64,000 nucleotides of DNA, from positions 3,265,574 to 3,329,573 of the forward strand of contig NZ_CP025803.1 in assembly GCF_003352065.1 (NCBI RefSeq). Reading direction: 5' to 3'. Below, in pieces: positions 63,836-64,000 of the stretch. The stretch comes from Sulfitobacter sp. SK011 (GTDB taxonomy: Bacteria; Pseudomonadota; Alphaproteobacteria; Rhodobacterales; Rhodobacteraceae). How positions within the stretch are numbered: the first letter of the stretch is position 1; every line of letters starts with the position of its first letter. A program made the translations under genes and the position numbers. The notes under the pieces were generated by a model. The model did no database searches, was not told the origin of the DNA, and worked only from the letters and a program-made list of their open reading frames with translations.

Positions 63836-64000
63836 ATGTCAGGACCAGGCGGACCGATTGGAACTTTTGATGCACGCGATGCCAGAGACGCACGAGATGC
63901 GCGCGACGCACGCGATGCGAGGGACGCAAGAGGGGAGGCACAATATGGCGGCAGCCCCGGTTATATTGGTGTCGGAATATCGCCACATACTGTGCCCGAA
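63836..64000 (+). CDS. DAR-repeat protein, incomplete at the window edge
   Basis: Begins MSGPGGPIGTF after AGGAG (six bases upstream). It then has seven consecutive Asp-Ala-Arg units (63869-63931) and GEAQYGGSPGYIGVGISPHT before the window ends. The seven units are spelled with several different synonymous codons (GAT/GAC, GCA/GCC/GCG, CGC/CGA/AGA/AGG). No family is recognised. 29 bp separate it from the cyclase-TPR stop, so it is cotranscribed with that gene. Confidence 0.7.
   Translation, partial: MSGPGGPIGTFDARDARDARDARDARDARDARGEAQYGGSPGYIGVGISPHTVPE
63869..63931 (+). repeat. In-frame 9-bp repeat coding for (Asp-Ala-Arg)7
   Basis: Seven 9-bp units encode Asp-Ala-Arg. The nucleotide copies are not identical (for example GATGCACGC, GATGCCAGA, GACGCACGA), so the protein sequence has been kept while the DNA has diverged. 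This argues against a fresh slippage product. Confidence 0.75.

Overview
The window looks like a chromosomal (or large-replicon) stretch of an alphaproteobacterium of the Roseobacter group (Rhodobacterales). This is an inference. It rests on moderate-high GC, AGGAG-type ribosome sites, three TRAP transporter loci, a GcvT-fused dimethylglycine/sarcosine dehydrogenase-like flavoprotein, a LTD-Hint secreted protein, a DabAB pair beside hemC, and many decayed insertion sequences. I cannot name a genus. No tRNA, rRNA or CRISPR array was seen.

Layout. 0-11.7 kb is accessory DNA: a LTD-Hint protein, an integrase remnant, a periplasmic histidine phosphatase, an imine-reductase-like enzyme, several small enzymes and membrane proteins, three SAM methyltransferases, a LysR and an HxlR regulator, and a glyoxalase-fold gene broken by one extra base in a G run. 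12.0-15.0 kb is an orphan phage packaging module (ParB-like/DNA methylase, DUF5681, large terminase). It is followed by an AATTCCCTGTT repeat cluster and an IS3 element with an internal deletion (15.8-16.8 kb), then an istB scrap. 17.2-21.6 kb holds a surface module: a DDH-repeat peptide, a Gly-rich secreted protein and an 814-aa outer-membrane protein with three predicted barrel regions. FNR-type boxes (TTGAT-N4-ATCAA and TTGAC-N4-ATCAA) lie upstream of both larger genes.

22.2-31.4 kb is a catabolic locus. On the minus strand, TRAP dctP-dctQ-dctM, an amidase, a small membrane protein and a D-2-hydroxyacid dehydrogenase form one operon. Divergent from it are a GntR regulator, a cytochrome P450 and an orphan DctP. 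A hemerythrin-like protein, the dehydrogenase-GcvT flavoprotein and two LysR genes follow. 37.2-41.3 kb couples an agmatinase-family ureohydrolase to a polar amino-acid-type ABC transporter whose second permease carries an in-frame TAA. 41.9-47.9 kb holds hemC, the inorganic-carbon pair dabA-dabB and a divergent LysR. 48.1-50.9 kb is a third TRAP system. TVP38 and AGE-epimerase genes and a sparse stretch follow.

54.7-60.1 kb is a four-gene signalling operon: a Tll0287-like c-type haem sensor, a hybrid histidine kinase, a single-domain response regulator, and a receiver-linked class III adenylate cyclase, with ATGA overlaps at two of its three junctions. 60.3-64.0 kb has a cytoplasmic subtilisin-like peptidase divergent from a cyclase-TolB-TPR protein. 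That protein lacks the usual purine-binding lysine. The next gene begins with seven Asp-Ala-Arg repeats and runs off the window. The last block and the FNR-boxed surface module are the best candidates for something undescribed.
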